Positions 43,020 to 51,769 of a stretch of DNA of 64,000 bases are shown here, one piece after another. Made by a program: the position numbers and the translations under genes. Position 1 is the first letter of the stretch. Each line of letters starts with the position of its first letter. Below the pieces are notes generated by a model. The model had not been told where the DNA came from and did no database searches. It saw nothing but the letters and a program-made list of their open reading frames with translations. The stretch is from Lachnospira sp. (lineage in GTDB: Bacteria > Bacillota > Clostridia > Lachnospirales > Lachnospiraceae), in NCBI GenBank assembly GCA_017621205.1, contig JAGATQ010000031.1, positions 16,166 through 80,165 of the forward strand, written 5' to 3'.

Positions 43020-45782
43020 ATGAAGAAAAATTATTTCATCACTTTATTATTCATGGCATGTTTATTATTCTCTGTTATCGGAGCACAGGCAGATACTGGG
43101 ACAGGTAAAAGTGAAACAGTAATACTGACGGAGAAGGAACGCTATAACGAGGAATATTATAAGCAGCCTACCACCTATTTTGTGGCAGAAAAGCCGGCAG
43201 TATATAGCAGTGCAAAGAGTACTCTGTCTTTGGAGGATTATCTCGTTTCACAGATAGAAAGTGGACAGACGACAATTGATGTGTCGGCTTATCAAATTCC
43301 TGAATCCCAAGCGGTAAATGAATATTTAAAAATTATTAATAATAATCCACAGCTTTTTTATGTTAAAAGGAATAAGGTTTTATTCAATTATATAACAGTT
43401 GATAATCGGAAGATTGTTTTCTCTTATAACATATCTTATATCGATGGTATTACCGAAGAAGAGATTGCAAAAATGCGTGAGGAGCTAAAGGCAGCTGTCC
43501 GGCAGGTAGTCTCACAGGTCGACACAACACTTGATGAATATCAGCAGGCATTGCTCGTACATGATTATCTGGTACAGAATTGTGAATATGATAGTGACAA
43601 TTATATCAATGATACGATACCGGATATTTCCCATACAGCTTATGGTTGTCTGGTTTACAAAATTGCCGTGTGTGATGGCTATGCCAATGCATTTACATAT
43701 ATTATGAAGAACATGCTTGGTATTTCGTGTGAACTGATTACGAGTGAACCCATGGAACATGCATGGAATATGATTGAAATCAATGGGGAATGGTATCATG
43801 TTGATGTTACATGGGACGACCCGACACCTGATTGTATCGGAAGGGTATCACACGAGTATTTCCTGCTAAGCGATAATAAGATATCAGATAACAGCCCGGA
43901 GGCGGAGACCGATCATAATCATTATGCCTGGGCAGGGGATAATAAGGCGGTCTCAACGCTTTACGATAACGCATTTTGGGAGACGGTTGATTCTGCAATC
44001 TGCTATTATAATGGGGCGTGGTATTATTCCAGATGGCAATTGGAGAACGATAACTATGATGAAGCAATCAAGCTTATGAAAAAAGAGGAGAAAGCTCTTT
44101 TAGCAGATGCAGAGGAGGTTATTTATAATGTACCTGCGTTTTGCTCTGCTGACGGCAGGGGCTATTATTCTGTTAGCTTTGTATATCTTTCCACAGCACA
44201 CAACAGACTTTATTTTAATTCTCCAACAGAAATCTGTCAGTTGAATATGGCTGGAGCTATTAAAACTGTTTATGCACCAGAGGATTTGTCGGATAAAAAG
44301 CTTTATGGGTTTACAGTGCGTGGTAATGAGTTATGGTATGCACCGGCATCCGAGCCACCTGCATCCAAACAAACGGATATCCGTAAATATGCCCTGCCAG
44401 AGATAAAGGGTGTGAAAGCAGAGGATGTTACAGGGGAATATAATGGTATTTCCTATGCTATCGAGCTTGAGGGATTACAGAAGGATGATATTGTAAGGTA
44501 TTTGGGAACAGATGGAACGTACCAAAAAGACCAGCCGGAAATGATAGAGACTGGTATATATGAAGTAAAGTATCAGGTGGATAGAGACGGCTGCGGAACA
44601 CTTTGCGGACAGGCAGTAGTGACAATCGAGCAGGCAGAGCCGGAATATGATTTGCCAACAGGGCTGATTGGGTATATTGGAGATAGTCTTGGCAGCGTGA
44701 AGCTTCCGAAAGGGTTTTCGTGGGAAAGTGATTCAGAAAGCCTGTTTGAAAAACGGGGAAACCAAAACTATCTTGTAACGTATGTGCCAGAGGACACAAA
44801 GAATTATAAGATAATTAGCGGTATTGAGGTCGGGGTAGAGATTGACTGTAGGCATCAGTATGTATCCAAGCTCACAACACCGCCTTCAGAAGGGGAAGCT
44901 GGAATAGAGACTTATTATTGCAAGGTTTGTGAGGATACCTATACCAGTGTTATCGATGAATCCCTTCCCAAGCTTACGGGGATTGCTGCCGAGGATATTA
45001 CAGAACCATATACAGAAAACACACATCTGATTACTGTTAATGGGTTAAAGGAGGGAGATGTCATTCAATATTCCCTCCCGGATGAATGGTATGAAACAAC
45101 TCAGCCGGAGATAAAGGAAATCGGCACCTATCAGGTATATTATAAGGTGGAACGGGAAGGATACCAGCCATTTTATGGAATGGTTAAAGTGACTGTGATA
45201 TGTTCGGAGCATGCATATACCTCTGTAATCACAAAATATCCGACTGAGACAGAAAGTGGAATCAGAACCTATACCTGTAATGTATGTGGTAAAACCTATA
45301 CAGAGGATATTGATAAAAAAGTTCCAGTAGACAATGGCACCAAGGATGCTGAGGAGGATACCGGGAAAAATACGGAGAATAATTCTAAGAAAGATACGGA
45401 GGGTAGCGGTAAGAGTCCTTCACAAATTGACGAAAGAATTTATATTTCAGAATTTGAAAGCGTAAATAGTGAAGCTGATAGCATCTTTAAACCTCCGGTT
45501 ACTTTGAAAAAGGTAAAGATAAGCTCTGCAAAGCGGAAAGGAAACAATAAGATAAAGCTGACATGGAAAAAGCTCGACAATGTCAGTGGTTATGAGATTT
45601 ATATGAAAAAGGGAAATGGCAAATACAAAAAGGTTAAGACAATAAGCCAAGGGAAAACCGTTTCCTATACAAAGAATGGACTTAATAAGAAATATGTTTA
45701 TACATTTAAGATTCGTGCCTACACTAAGATAGATGGGAAGAAAGTTTATGGGGCATATAGCAGCAGTAGAAAAGTAAAGTAG
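43020..45782 (+). CDS. Secreted transglutaminase-like protein with Cys-rich and Fn3-type modules
   Basis: 920-residue exported protein. Signal peptide about 1-24 (ending GAQAD). Transglutaminase-like domain at about 180-290 with catalytic Cys in YKIAVCDGYANAF, His in EPMEHAWNMIEI and Asp in HVDVTWDDP. The middle has bacterial-Ig-like repeats (EDVTGEYNGISYAIELEG and EDITEPYTENTHLITVNG), each linked to a module C-x-HxY...ETYYCKVC or RTYTCNVC with a CxxC. An Asn/Lys/Asp-rich linker leads to a C-terminal fibronectin-III-like domain (about 830-920; KIKLTWKKLDNVSGYEIYMKK). No sorting signal is seen. Probably acts on cell-surface or external peptides or glycans. Confidence 0.85.
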   Translation: MKKNYFITLLFMACLLFSVIGAQADTGTGKSETVILTEKERYNEEYYKQPTTYFVAEKPAVYSSAKSTLSLEDYLVSQIESGQTTIDVSAYQIPESQAVNEYLKIINNNPQLFYVKRNKVLFNYITVDNRKIVFSYNISYIDGITEEEIAKMREELKAAVRQVVSQVDTTLDEYQQALLVHDYLVQNCEYDSDNYINDTIPDISHTAYGCLVYKIAVCDGYANAFTYIMKNMLGISCELITSEPMEHAWNMIEINGEWYHVDVTWDDPTPDCIGRVSHEYFLLSDNKISDNSPEAETDHNHYAWAGDNKAVSTLYDNAFWETVDSAICYYNGAWYYSRWQLENDNYDEAIKLMKKEEKALLADAEEVIYNVPAFCSADGRGYYSVSFVYLSTAHNRLYFNSPTEICQLNMAGAIKTVYAPEDLSDKKLYGFTVRGNELWYAPASEPPASKQTDIRKYALPEIKGVKAEDVTGEYNGISYAIELEGLQKDDIVRYLGTDGTYQKDQPEMIETGIYEVKYQVDRDGCGTLCGQAVVTIEQAEPEYDLPTGLIGYIGDSLGSVKLPKGFSWESDSESLFEKRGNQNYLVTYVPEDTKNYKIISGIEVGVEIDCRHQYVSKLTTPPSEGEAGIETYYCKVCEDTYTSVIDESLPKLTGIAAEDITEPYTENTHLITVNGLKEGDVIQYSLPDEWYETTQPEIKEIGTYQVYYKVEREGYQPFYGMVKVTVICSEHAYTSVITKYPTETESGIRTYTCNVCGKTYTEDIDKKVPVDNGTKDAEEDTGKNTENNSKKDTEGSGKSPSQIDERIYISEFESVNSEADSIFKPPVTLKKVKISSAKRKGNNKIKLTWKKLDNVSGYEIYMKKGNGKYKKVKTISQGKTVSYTKNGLNKKYVYTFKIRAYTKIDGKKVYGAYSSSRKVK

Positions 45783-45833
45783 CTGGGATTATACGGCTAA
45801 AGGATATTTTGGGATAAGAGGGGAGCGTCTGAA

Positions 45834-46352
45834 ATGGGAAATTACCCGATACCAACACATTTAATACATATTTTGAAGGTCGATGCCAAGCATTCAGATA
45901 TGCACAATATCAATGGAGAAATCGTTTGTACCTGTGGCTGTGAACAGTTTCAAATTATGCAGAATGAAGATGCAGAGTATGATTCCACGATACCCTATGG
46001 GGAACAGGAGGGAATCAAGATTAATGCTATCTGTGAAAAGTGTGGAAAAACCCTGTTACTGTTTGATCAGGCAACACAGGGTTATGACGGGTTTGTCTGC
46101 CATGATTTTAAAACAGCGAAGGATGAAAGTCTGACACGATTAACATGTCGAAAATGTGGTCAGGATGTCTTTCAGGTAAGGATGTGCATAGAGGCAGAGG
46201 ATCAAGAGCAGTTTATCGAGGAATGTGTAATGGAATATCCTGATGAATTTTCCGAGGATAATTATGTTGATGCATTTAATTGGATTACTGTAACGCTGCA
46301 TTGTGTGAACTGTGATGATAAAAACGAATGGATAAACTTAGAGCTTTCGTAG
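45834..46352 (+). CDS. Cysteine-motif protein of unknown function
   Basis: 172-residue, acidic, soluble-looking protein with three paired-cysteine motifs: CTCGC (about residue 33), CEKCGK (about 63-68) and CRKCG (about 105-109), plus a late HCVNCDD. These could bind zinc as rubredoxin-like knuckles. No known family is recognised. GGGGAGCG lies upstream. It opens the AT-rich stretch of small, mostly immunity-like genes that follows the large secreted protein. Confidence 0.6.
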   Translation: MGNYPIPTHLIHILKVDAKHSDMHNINGEIVCTCGCEQFQIMQNEDAEYDSTIPYGEQEGIKINAICEKCGKTLLLFDQATQGYDGFVCHDFKTAKDESLTRLTCRKCGQDVFQVRMCIEAEDQEQFIEECVMEYPDEFSEDNYVDAFNWITVTLHCVNCDDKNEWINLELS

Positions 46353-46378
46353 GCTGCTGAGAAGGAGGAGATTTAATT

Positions 46379-46951
46379 ATGGATGCCGAAGATTTTTTTG
46401 CAAAATGGGGGGAAGATAACATTATATTATATAATGCTGATATGTTACAGAAACGTGGAATTTCCCTCCAATATCAAGATTATTTATCAAACTATGGTTT
46501 GCCCCAAAGTGCTGCACCGTATCTAAATTTTAATAATATTGATGATATGTCATTTTTGTTTGATGATTACTACTATTTAGGGTTCACTGGTAATGGAGAT
46601 TGGATTTGTATTAAGAGTTCAAATGGAAAGATTTTAATTGTTGACCATGAAATTTATGGTGAAGAGGAAGAAAATTCCGATGAGGATGATTATGAGGATG
46701 AGGATGACACTGATGAAGATGTTCCCGACGAGAAATTTGAGGGTATTATTCTAATGAATACATCTTTAGAAACATTGTATGGATGCCTATTAGCATATAG
46801 AGAATTTATAAATAAGCATATTCCTGCCAATTCAGCTGAATATAAAAAAGAAGTCAGAATTTTAGAAAAGAGGCTTACTCAAATTGATGCAAATGTAATG
46901 AATGTAGATGGATTTTGGAGAAATGAAGTGTTTAATTTAATATTGGAATGA
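46379..46951 (+). CDS. SUKH-like immunity protein (SUKH-4 type suspected)
   Basis: 190-residue acidic protein. FFAKWGEDNIILYN, DYLSNYGLPQSAAPYLNF and YYLGFTGNGDWICIKSSNGKILIVDHEIYG follow the SUKH (SMI1/KNR4) superfamily pattern, closest to SUKH-4. Such proteins commonly neutralise polymorphic contact-dependent toxins. An Asp/Glu-rich insertion (about residues 97-120) interrupts the fold. AAGGAGGAG precedes the ATG. No cognate toxin gene is adjacent; it may be an orphan immunity gene. Family call is by pattern only. Confidence 0.7.
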   Translation: MDAEDFFAKWGEDNIILYNADMLQKRGISLQYQDYLSNYGLPQSAAPYLNFNNIDDMSFLFDDYYYLGFTGNGDWICIKSSNGKILIVDHEIYGEEEENSDEDDYEDEDDTDEDVPDEKFEGIILMNTSLETLYGCLLAYREFINKHIPANSAEYKKEVRILEKRLTQIDANVMNVDGFWRNEVFNLILE

Positions 46952-47055
46952 GTGAGGCTTTATTAAAAGATGGGATAATTAATAGCGCATTCAAGCTTTG
47001 CACAGGAAAAGTTTGAGTAAATAATAGATTTTTTGCAAAATAAGGAAAAACAGTT

Positions 47056-47343
47056 ATGAAATATTTACCAATACTTGAAGAATTGTTTGAGTCTGATACC
47101 GTTATTTTTATGATAATCGGATTATGTATTGCAGTTATTATTGGATTGCGATGGAAGCAGCGAAAGAGGTATAGAACGGCAATTATAATATCTTTTGTTG
47201 TCTATGCTGTTTGTGAATTCATTTCCAATATTCCTACTAATTTTATGTTAGAATTTGTTTTGTTATTTATTGGAACGATTTCAATAGGATGTTTTTTAGG
47301 ATTCATGAGCTGCCTTTTGTTTAGATTATTCATTAAGGCATAG
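47056..47343 (+). CDS. Small three-helix membrane protein
   Basis: 95 residues with hydrophobic segments at about 16-31, 42-56 and 63-91, separated by a basic loop RWKQRKRYR. No family recognised. AAGGAA is the nearest ribosome-site candidate. It lies among immunity-like genes; small membrane proteins are known as immunity factors against membrane-active toxins, but nothing here proves that. Confidence 0.55.
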   Translation: MKYLPILEELFESDTVIFMIIGLCIAVIIGLRWKQRKRYRTAIIISFVVYAVCEFISNIPTNFMLEFVLLFIGTISIGCFLGFMSCLLFRLFIKA

Positions 47344-47417
47344 GTGATATATTCATCAGATTTGTGAGAAGGATAAAAGCATAATAATCTATAGTTGAAC
47401 AAAAGGAGAGATACATT

Positions 47418-47966
47418 ATGGGATTATTTGATAAATTTAAGGATAAAGAGAAAAAACCTAAGCTAAATGAGCAGATAACCGCTTATAAAAATATGATAGA
47501 GCTACTTGATGTGGATGCTGATACTGCTCACAAATTAAACAGATGTATCAATACTCCGCATGCGTTTTATGAAGAGCATGCAGAAAGGTATGGCGAGAGA
47601 GGAATCTTTTCTGATATGGACGATGATACAATTATCTGGCTTGGCATTGTTGATACTCTGATTGAACAGGGAAAAATGTTTGAGTTTGACTATAGTGTAG
47701 AGCTGGAAGATTTTATTTATGGAATGCAAGAAATAAACTATAATCATCTTGTTTTGGATGAGGATGGTCTTGACGAAGATTCAGATATTACAAAATGGCT
47801 AAAGATAATATCTCATGAGTGGTTAAAGTTTGGATATATCATAGCAGGAATGGATATTGATAGCGATAGCTATTGTGTATTCATTACGACAAGCAATGCT
47901 TTTGATAAGCTTGTTATGGAGGCGGAAAAGACGGGACATAAAATAGCGTTGGCACAGGATATGTAA
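47418..47966 (+). CDS. Acidic cytosolic protein, DUF6630-like
   Basis: 182 residues. The segment IIWLGIVDTLIEQGKMFEFDYSVELEDFIYGM, followed by GYIIAGMDIDSDSYCVFI near the end, resembles the DUF6630 family, which often accompanies SUKH-type genes. The assignment is from pattern memory and tentative. AAAAGGAGAG precedes the ATG. It is part of the run of immunity-like genes between 45834 and 50342. Confidence 0.65.
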   Translation: MGLFDKFKDKEKKPKLNEQITAYKNMIELLDVDADTAHKLNRCINTPHAFYEEHAERYGERGIFSDMDDDTIIWLGIVDTLIEQGKMFEFDYSVELEDFIYGMQEINYNHLVLDEDGLDEDSDITKWLKIISHEWLKFGYIIAGMDIDSDSYCVFITTSNAFDKLVMEAEKTGHKIALAQDM

Positions 47967-48052
47967 TATTCAAAATTGCTGATAACATTACTGATAATCC
48001 CCAAACCCAAGTATATTAAGCGATTATTGCCCTATACAGAATATAGAATTTC

Positions 48053-48114
48053 TTGACTAATATATGACCATTAGCATATAATATAAGTACAATAAATGGT
48101 ACGGTTTTAGGTAC
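48053..48114 (+). promoter_or_regulatory. yefM-yoeB promoter and three-box operator
   Basis: TTGACT at 48053-48058 and TATAAT at 48077-48082 (18-base spacer). GTAC occurs at 48087-48090, 48099-48102 and 48111-48114, exactly 12 bases apart. YefM-YoeB operators in E. coli contain TGTACA-type palindromes, so these are probable autorepression sites covering the transcript start. Confidence 0.7.
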
Positions 48115-48129
48115 AGAAAGAGGTGCTTT

Positions 48130-48387
48130 ATGATTGCAACAAAACAGATGGATGTAAGAGCAAATATTAAAAAATATTTTGATATGGCGTTTGATGGAGA
48201 AACAGTAATTGTATCTCGTAAGGAAAACAAGAATGTTGTTATTATATCAGAATCAGAATACAATGAATTGGCAAAAGCTAAAAAAAATGCTGAATATCTG
48301 GCAAAATTAAATAGAGCAGATGAACAGATTAAAAATGGACAAGTAGTAACGAAAAATATAGATGAGCTCCTGGCGATGGAGGAATAA
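48130..48387 (+). CDS. yefM: YefM antitoxin
   Basis: 85-residue Phd/YefM antitoxin that neutralises YoeB and represses the operon. N-terminal DNA-binding fold is marked by DVRANIKKYFDMAFDGETVIVSRKENKNVVIISESEYNEL-type residues. The C-terminal tail is charged and probably disordered until toxin-bound. AGAGGTGC lies upstream of ATG. The YoeB toxin gene follows after 3 bases. It is embedded in the AT-rich accessory stretch. Confidence 0.92.
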   Translation: MIATKQMDVRANIKKYFDMAFDGETVIVSRKENKNVVIISESEYNELAKAKKNAEYLAKLNRADEQIKNGQVVTKNIDELLAMEE

Positions 48388-48390
48388 TTT

Positions 48391-48654
48391 ATGAAAATCA
48401 CTTTTGCAGAAGATGGATGGAGTGAATACCTCTATTGGCAGACAAAGGATAAAAAGATATTGAAAAAGATAAATCAATTGTTGCAAAGCATAGAACGGGA
48501 TGGAGCGTTGCAAGGTATAGGAAAACCTGAGCCGTTGAAATATGGAAAGTCTGGATCATTTAGCAGACGAATAGATGAAGCCAATCGTTTGGTTTATGAA
48601 ATTTCAGACAACCAAATAATTGTGAAATCTTGCAAAGGTCATTATAATGATTGA
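48391..48654 (+). CDS. yoeB: YoeB mRNA-interferase toxin
   Basis: 87-residue ribosome-dependent endoribonuclease. The pattern is complete: W-x4-YW near the start (WSEYLYW), KKINQLLQSI, GKPEPLK with the catalytic Glu, SRRI with catalytic Arg, RLVYEI, and the final GHY with catalytic His84. The usual EEHRLVY is EANRLVY here, but this His is not the catalytic one. It is paired with YefM and closed by a hairpin at 48657-48683. Confidence 0.93.
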   Translation: MKITFAEDGWSEYLYWQTKDKKILKKINQLLQSIERDGALQGIGKPEPLKYGKSGSFSRRIDEANRLVYEISDNQIIVKSCKGHYND

Positions 48655-48656
48655 TA

Positions 48657-48683
48657 ATAGGGATTGAGAGAATCAATCCCTAT
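48657..48683 (+). terminator. Terminator of yefM-yoeB
   Basis: ATAGGGATTGA at 48657-48667 pairs perfectly with TCAATCCCTAT at 48673-48683; the tail ACTTATATTT is only moderately T-rich. Confidence 0.7.
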
Positions 48684-48762
48684 ACTTATATTTGTGAAAG
48701 TTTAAGTATTTTATGTAGTATTTGAATAAAAAACATCAAATTAGTAATCGAGGTGAAGCGAA

Positions 48763-49488
48763 ATGAACTACGATATATTATGTCAGAAAAGAGAGCAACT
48801 AAAGGAAATGCGAAAACGTATGCCGAAGGAGGCATTGGAAAGTTTTGATAAAAGTTTCGAGATTGAGTATACCCATAACTCTACTGCTATTGAAGGTAAT
48901 ACCTTGAGTCTGATGCAGACCAAGGCAGTTTTAGAGGATGGCATTTCTATTGGTGGGAAAACACTTCGTGAAATCTATGAAGTGGTAAATCATCAAAAAG
49001 CTTTTCGCTTTATTAAAAGTTGTATTACGGATGGAAAAACGTTAGATGAAAAAATCATAAAGGATATTCATGCCTTGTTGATGGAAAACATTCTGATAGG
49101 CGGGATTTATCGTACTGTGGAGGTTCGTATTTCTGGTGCAGGACATAAGCCTCCTGCCCCTATTGAGATGTATCAACAGATTAAAAATTTTTATGCTGAT
49201 ATGCCGCACTGGGCAGAGGGAAATGCAGTAGAGCTTGCCGCATGGATTCATGCAGAATTTGTAAAAATTCATCCTTATGTGGACGGTAACGGCCGGACAG
49301 CCCGTATGATTATGAATTATCAATTGATGGCAAATGGTTTTCTTCCGGTTTCCATTGCAAAGGAAAGCCGACTGGAATACTTTGAGGTATTGGAAGCCTA
49401 TGCGGTAAATGGAGAATTGCAGCCCTTTACTGAGATGATAGCCTCATTGGAAGAGCAGCAACTGGATGAATATCTTGCTATCAAATAG
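48763..49488 (+). CDS. Fic-family AMP-transferase, class II
   Basis: 241-residue Fic-domain protein; such enzymes transfer AMP or related groups to target proteins. Active motif HPYVDGNGRTAR at about residues 170-181 is intact, including the catalytic His. An N-terminal inhibitory helix motif (S/T)xxxE(G/N) is present as STAIEG near residue 42, so activity should be held off until relieved. GAGGTGAAG precedes the ATG. No separate antitoxin partner is adjacent, in keeping with self-inhibition. Targets are unknown. Confidence 0.88.
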   Translation: MNYDILCQKREQLKEMRKRMPKEALESFDKSFEIEYTHNSTAIEGNTLSLMQTKAVLEDGISIGGKTLREIYEVVNHQKAFRFIKSCITDGKTLDEKIIKDIHALLMENILIGGIYRTVEVRISGAGHKPPAPIEMYQQIKNFYADMPHWAEGNAVELAAWIHAEFVKIHPYVDGNGRTARMIMNYQLMANGFLPVSIAKESRLEYFEVLEAYAVNGELQPFTEMIASLEEQQLDEYLAIK

Positions 49489-49661
49489 AATTAGATATAG
49501 AAAAAGTGTCCGTATAAAAATAATACCATATTCAAATGAAATAGACGGGTACTTAGCTACTGATGATGTAATATGCTTACTTGCTCTGCTTTGGAGGTAC
49601 TGAAAGCAGGTCATAGCATTTGTTTTGCGAAAACAGAGCAGCTAGAGAAAATGCGAGGTGG

Positions 49662-50342
49662 ATGAAAGTGAAAAATAAGTTGATTGAACAACTGCAACAT
49701 GTGATGCCTGATGGTATGCAGATACCGAAAGAAATTAAAATGCTATATGAATATATCGAGGATAACAATCTCTATGTAGATAAAAATGGATATCGATACG
49801 GATTCTTATATCCAGAGGACGAATTAAAAGCGAGCTGGACGGAAAAGGAAAGAGAGGGTGGAACTCGTATAACATTTTATCCCGGAGGTACCGAGAATCT
49901 CAAGTATTGGTTTGGTGGTGGAGAAAATGAGGAAGTGACCCAAAGATTATGTGTGTTTGCACAAACTGGTGGAGATGGTTCTGAAAGTGCATTTTGGATT
50001 TCGGATAATGGTGAATTAAAGATTGTCCACATGGGTTCTGGTTCAGGGTCAATGTTATCTTGTGTATTGGCAGACAATGCCGTAGATTTCTTGAGATTGC
50101 TTGCTATTGGATATGAGGAAATATGTTGGGACGAGGATTTTGCATATCCACCTAATGAGAGACCAAATGCAGAACTTATAATAAAGCCAAATGCGAAATT
50201 TAGAAATTGGGTAACACAGACGTTTGATGTTGAAATTCCAAGAACCGCATTAGATATTGTAAAGTATCCGGCATGCATGGATGATGAAAGTTCGGAAGAT
50301 GAATTTTTTTACTGGATTCAAAACTTTGAAAACTTTGTATGA
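49662..50342 (+). CDS. SMI1/KNR4 (SUKH)-like protein
   Basis: 226 residues, acidic, soluble. An N-terminal helix (LIEQLQHVMPDGMQIPKEIKMLYEYIE) is followed by sheet-like segments with GRxx-type YRYGFLYPEDEL, SESAFWISDNGELKIVHMGSGSG and ILxxDFLRLLAIGYEEICW-like residues, which are the SUKH/SMI1-KNR4 arrangement. Likely an immunity-type protein. The ATG at 49662 directly abuts GAGGTGG, too close; the GTG at 49668 is better spaced and may be the true start. The 173 bases upstream hold no gene. Confidence 0.68.
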   Translation: MKVKNKLIEQLQHVMPDGMQIPKEIKMLYEYIEDNNLYVDKNGYRYGFLYPEDELKASWTEKEREGGTRITFYPGGTENLKYWFGGGENEEVTQRLCVFAQTGGDGSESAFWISDNGELKIVHMGSGSGSMLSCVLADNAVDFLRLLAIGYEEICWDEDFAYPPNERPNAELIIKPNAKFRNWVTQTFDVEIPRTALDIVKYPACMDDESSEDEFFYWIQNFENFV

Positions 50343-50400
50343 AAGTAAATATGAATATCATGCTATCGAACAGAACCAGATATAAAAAGGAGGAGTCTGT

Positions 50401-50475
50401 ATGGACTTTGGAATCATCTTCCTATGGAATTTGTCTAGCCAAGCTGTATTTTTCCATTTGCTATATTTGAAATAA
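50401..50475 (+). pseudogene. 5' remnant of a broken gene with strong ribosome site
   Basis: AAAAAGGAGGAG at 50385-50396 precedes an ATG at 50401 that opens a frame of only 24 codons (MDFGIIFLWNLSSQAVFF...), ending at 50475 inside the convergent purN gene. A near-perfect ribosome site followed by an immediate end suggests the start of a former gene whose remainder was lost when the minus-strand block joined here. It could also be a genuine tiny peptide. Confidence 0.35.
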
Positions 50476-51028
50476 CTTCGATTAAAAACTCATGCTCCCT
50501 ATACAATACTCTTTCTGCCAATACCTCTGGTGTGTCATTTTCCATAACAGCAACTTTAGTTTGTGCTACAATCTCTCCACTATCGTATTCTGCATTTACC
50601 CTATGTATGGTAACTCCTGTCTCTTTTTCTTTGGCTTTAATAACGGCGGTATGAACATTCATTCCAAACATCCCTTTTCCACCAAATTTAGGAAGAAGTG
50701 CAGGGTGTATATTAAAAATTCTGTTATTGTATTTTTCAAGAATAGAGATATGTAATAATCTCATGTAACCTGCTAAAAAAATCATATCAACATTATATTG
50801 ATTTAATACATTTAAAATTTCTGTTGCTAGAACTTCTTCACTCCCATATTTTTTTGCACTCATATGAAAACTGGGAATATTTTCATTTTTAGCACGTTGT
50901 AAAGCCATGGAATTTCCGTTGTTGCTTATTACAACTGTTACCGTTGCATTAATCTGTTCATTTTTGCATCCATCTATGATTGCTTGCAAATCACTGCCAC
51001 CATGCGATGCAAATACTGCTATATTCAT
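50435..51028 (-). CDS. purN: Phosphoribosylglycinamide formyltransferase
   Basis: Adds a formyl group from 10-formyltetrahydrofolate to glycinamide ribonucleotide in purine synthesis. The 197 residues carry the family motifs: AVFASHGGSDLQAII at the start, FLAGYMRLL, catalytic Asn-His in FNIHPALLPKFGGKGMFG, and the Asp-containing VNAEYDSGEIVAQ. AGGTACAT precedes the ATG on the minus strand. It is detached from other pur genes and forms a convergent end with the plus-strand accessory stretch. Confidence 0.92.
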   Translation of the reverse strand: MNIAVFASHGGSDLQAIIDGCKNEQINATVTVVISNNGNSMALQRAKNENIPSFHMSAKKYGSEEVLATEILNVLNQYNVDMIFLAGYMRLLHISILEKYNNRIFNIHPALLPKFGGKGMFGMNVHTAVIKAKEKETGVTIHRVNAEYDSGEIVAQTKVAVMENDTPEVLAERVLYREHEFLIEVISNIANGKIQLG

Positions 51029-51141
51029 TTATGTACCTCCACAAATTCAAGTTCTATGCTATAACTGAACCCAATAACGCTGTTCAATATGCCATATCCA
51101 TAGCATTTTGTATGAAATTCTTCTAAAAGCTAATCTTTTTC

Positions 51142-51660
51142 TTATACAATCTTTGCAAAAACACCCTGCAAAGAAGCAAGGAAAGCCTTTTGGACAATCT
51201 GGGCTGGTATGATTTCCCCTGATATTTCCAAATCCATAGTTGTGCATCCATCAGCTACAAGGTCAATCTCATATCCATAATCCATCGCTGCACGAACCGT
51301 CGTGTCAACACACATATGTGTCATCATTCCACACACAATCAGTTTCTTGATACCTTTTTCTTTTAAATAAGAATTCAATTCAGTTCCATGGAAACTATTG
51401 GGATAGTATTTAACAATCACCTTGTCATCTGGCAATGGTTTAATGCGTTCTGAAATCTCACAGCCATAAGTACCCTCAAGAAAAAACGTATCATCCGGTG
51501 GATTGATATGCTGGATATAAATAATGGGACGTTTTTGCGTACGACTTTCTTTTATTAATGATTGAATTTTCTTTTCTGCTTCATACGCATGATAAAGCTC
51601 GCATGTTCCGCCTGGAAAATAATCATTCTGTACATCAATAATAAGTAATGCCTCTCTCAT
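51142..51660 (-). CDS. Isochorismatase-family cysteine hydrolase
   Basis: 172-residue hydrolase of the isochorismatase-like (cysteine hydrolase) family, which includes nicotinamidases and several amidohydrolases. The triad is visible: Asp in LLIIDVQNDYFPGG, a Lys near VIVKYYPNSF, and nucleophile Cys in HMCVDTTVRAAMDYGY, preceded by the family's cis-peptide region ICGMMT-like VCGMMTHMC. Substrate cannot be assigned. GGGAGATTG lies upstream of ATG on the minus strand. It is followed by purN in the same direction after 113 bases without a visible terminator. Confidence 0.88.
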   Translation of the reverse strand: MREALLIIDVQNDYFPGGTCELYHAYEAEKKIQSLIKESRTQKRPIIYIQHINPPDDTFFLEGTYGCEISERIKPLPDDKVIVKYYPNSFHGTELNSYLKEKGIKKLIVCGMMTHMCVDTTVRAAMDYGYEIDLVADGCTTMDLEISGEIIPAQIVQKAFLASLQGVFAKIV

Positions 51661-51696
51661 TTTATCAATCTCCCTAAAATTCTATTTTGCCAATCT

Positions 51697-51727
51697 CCTG
51701 TATCTACATCTAAACTGTAGATACAGG
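51697..51727. terminator. Hairpin between minus-strand genes
   Basis: CCTGTATCTACA at 51697-51708 is perfectly inverted at 51716-51727. Neither direction has a strong T run (the plus side continues GATTATTATTGT). It may be a weak terminator for the large upstream gene or an mRNA processing stem. Confidence 0.5.
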
Positions 51728-51769
51728 GATTATTATTGTATTGCCACAAAAATATATAGTGTATGCCAA

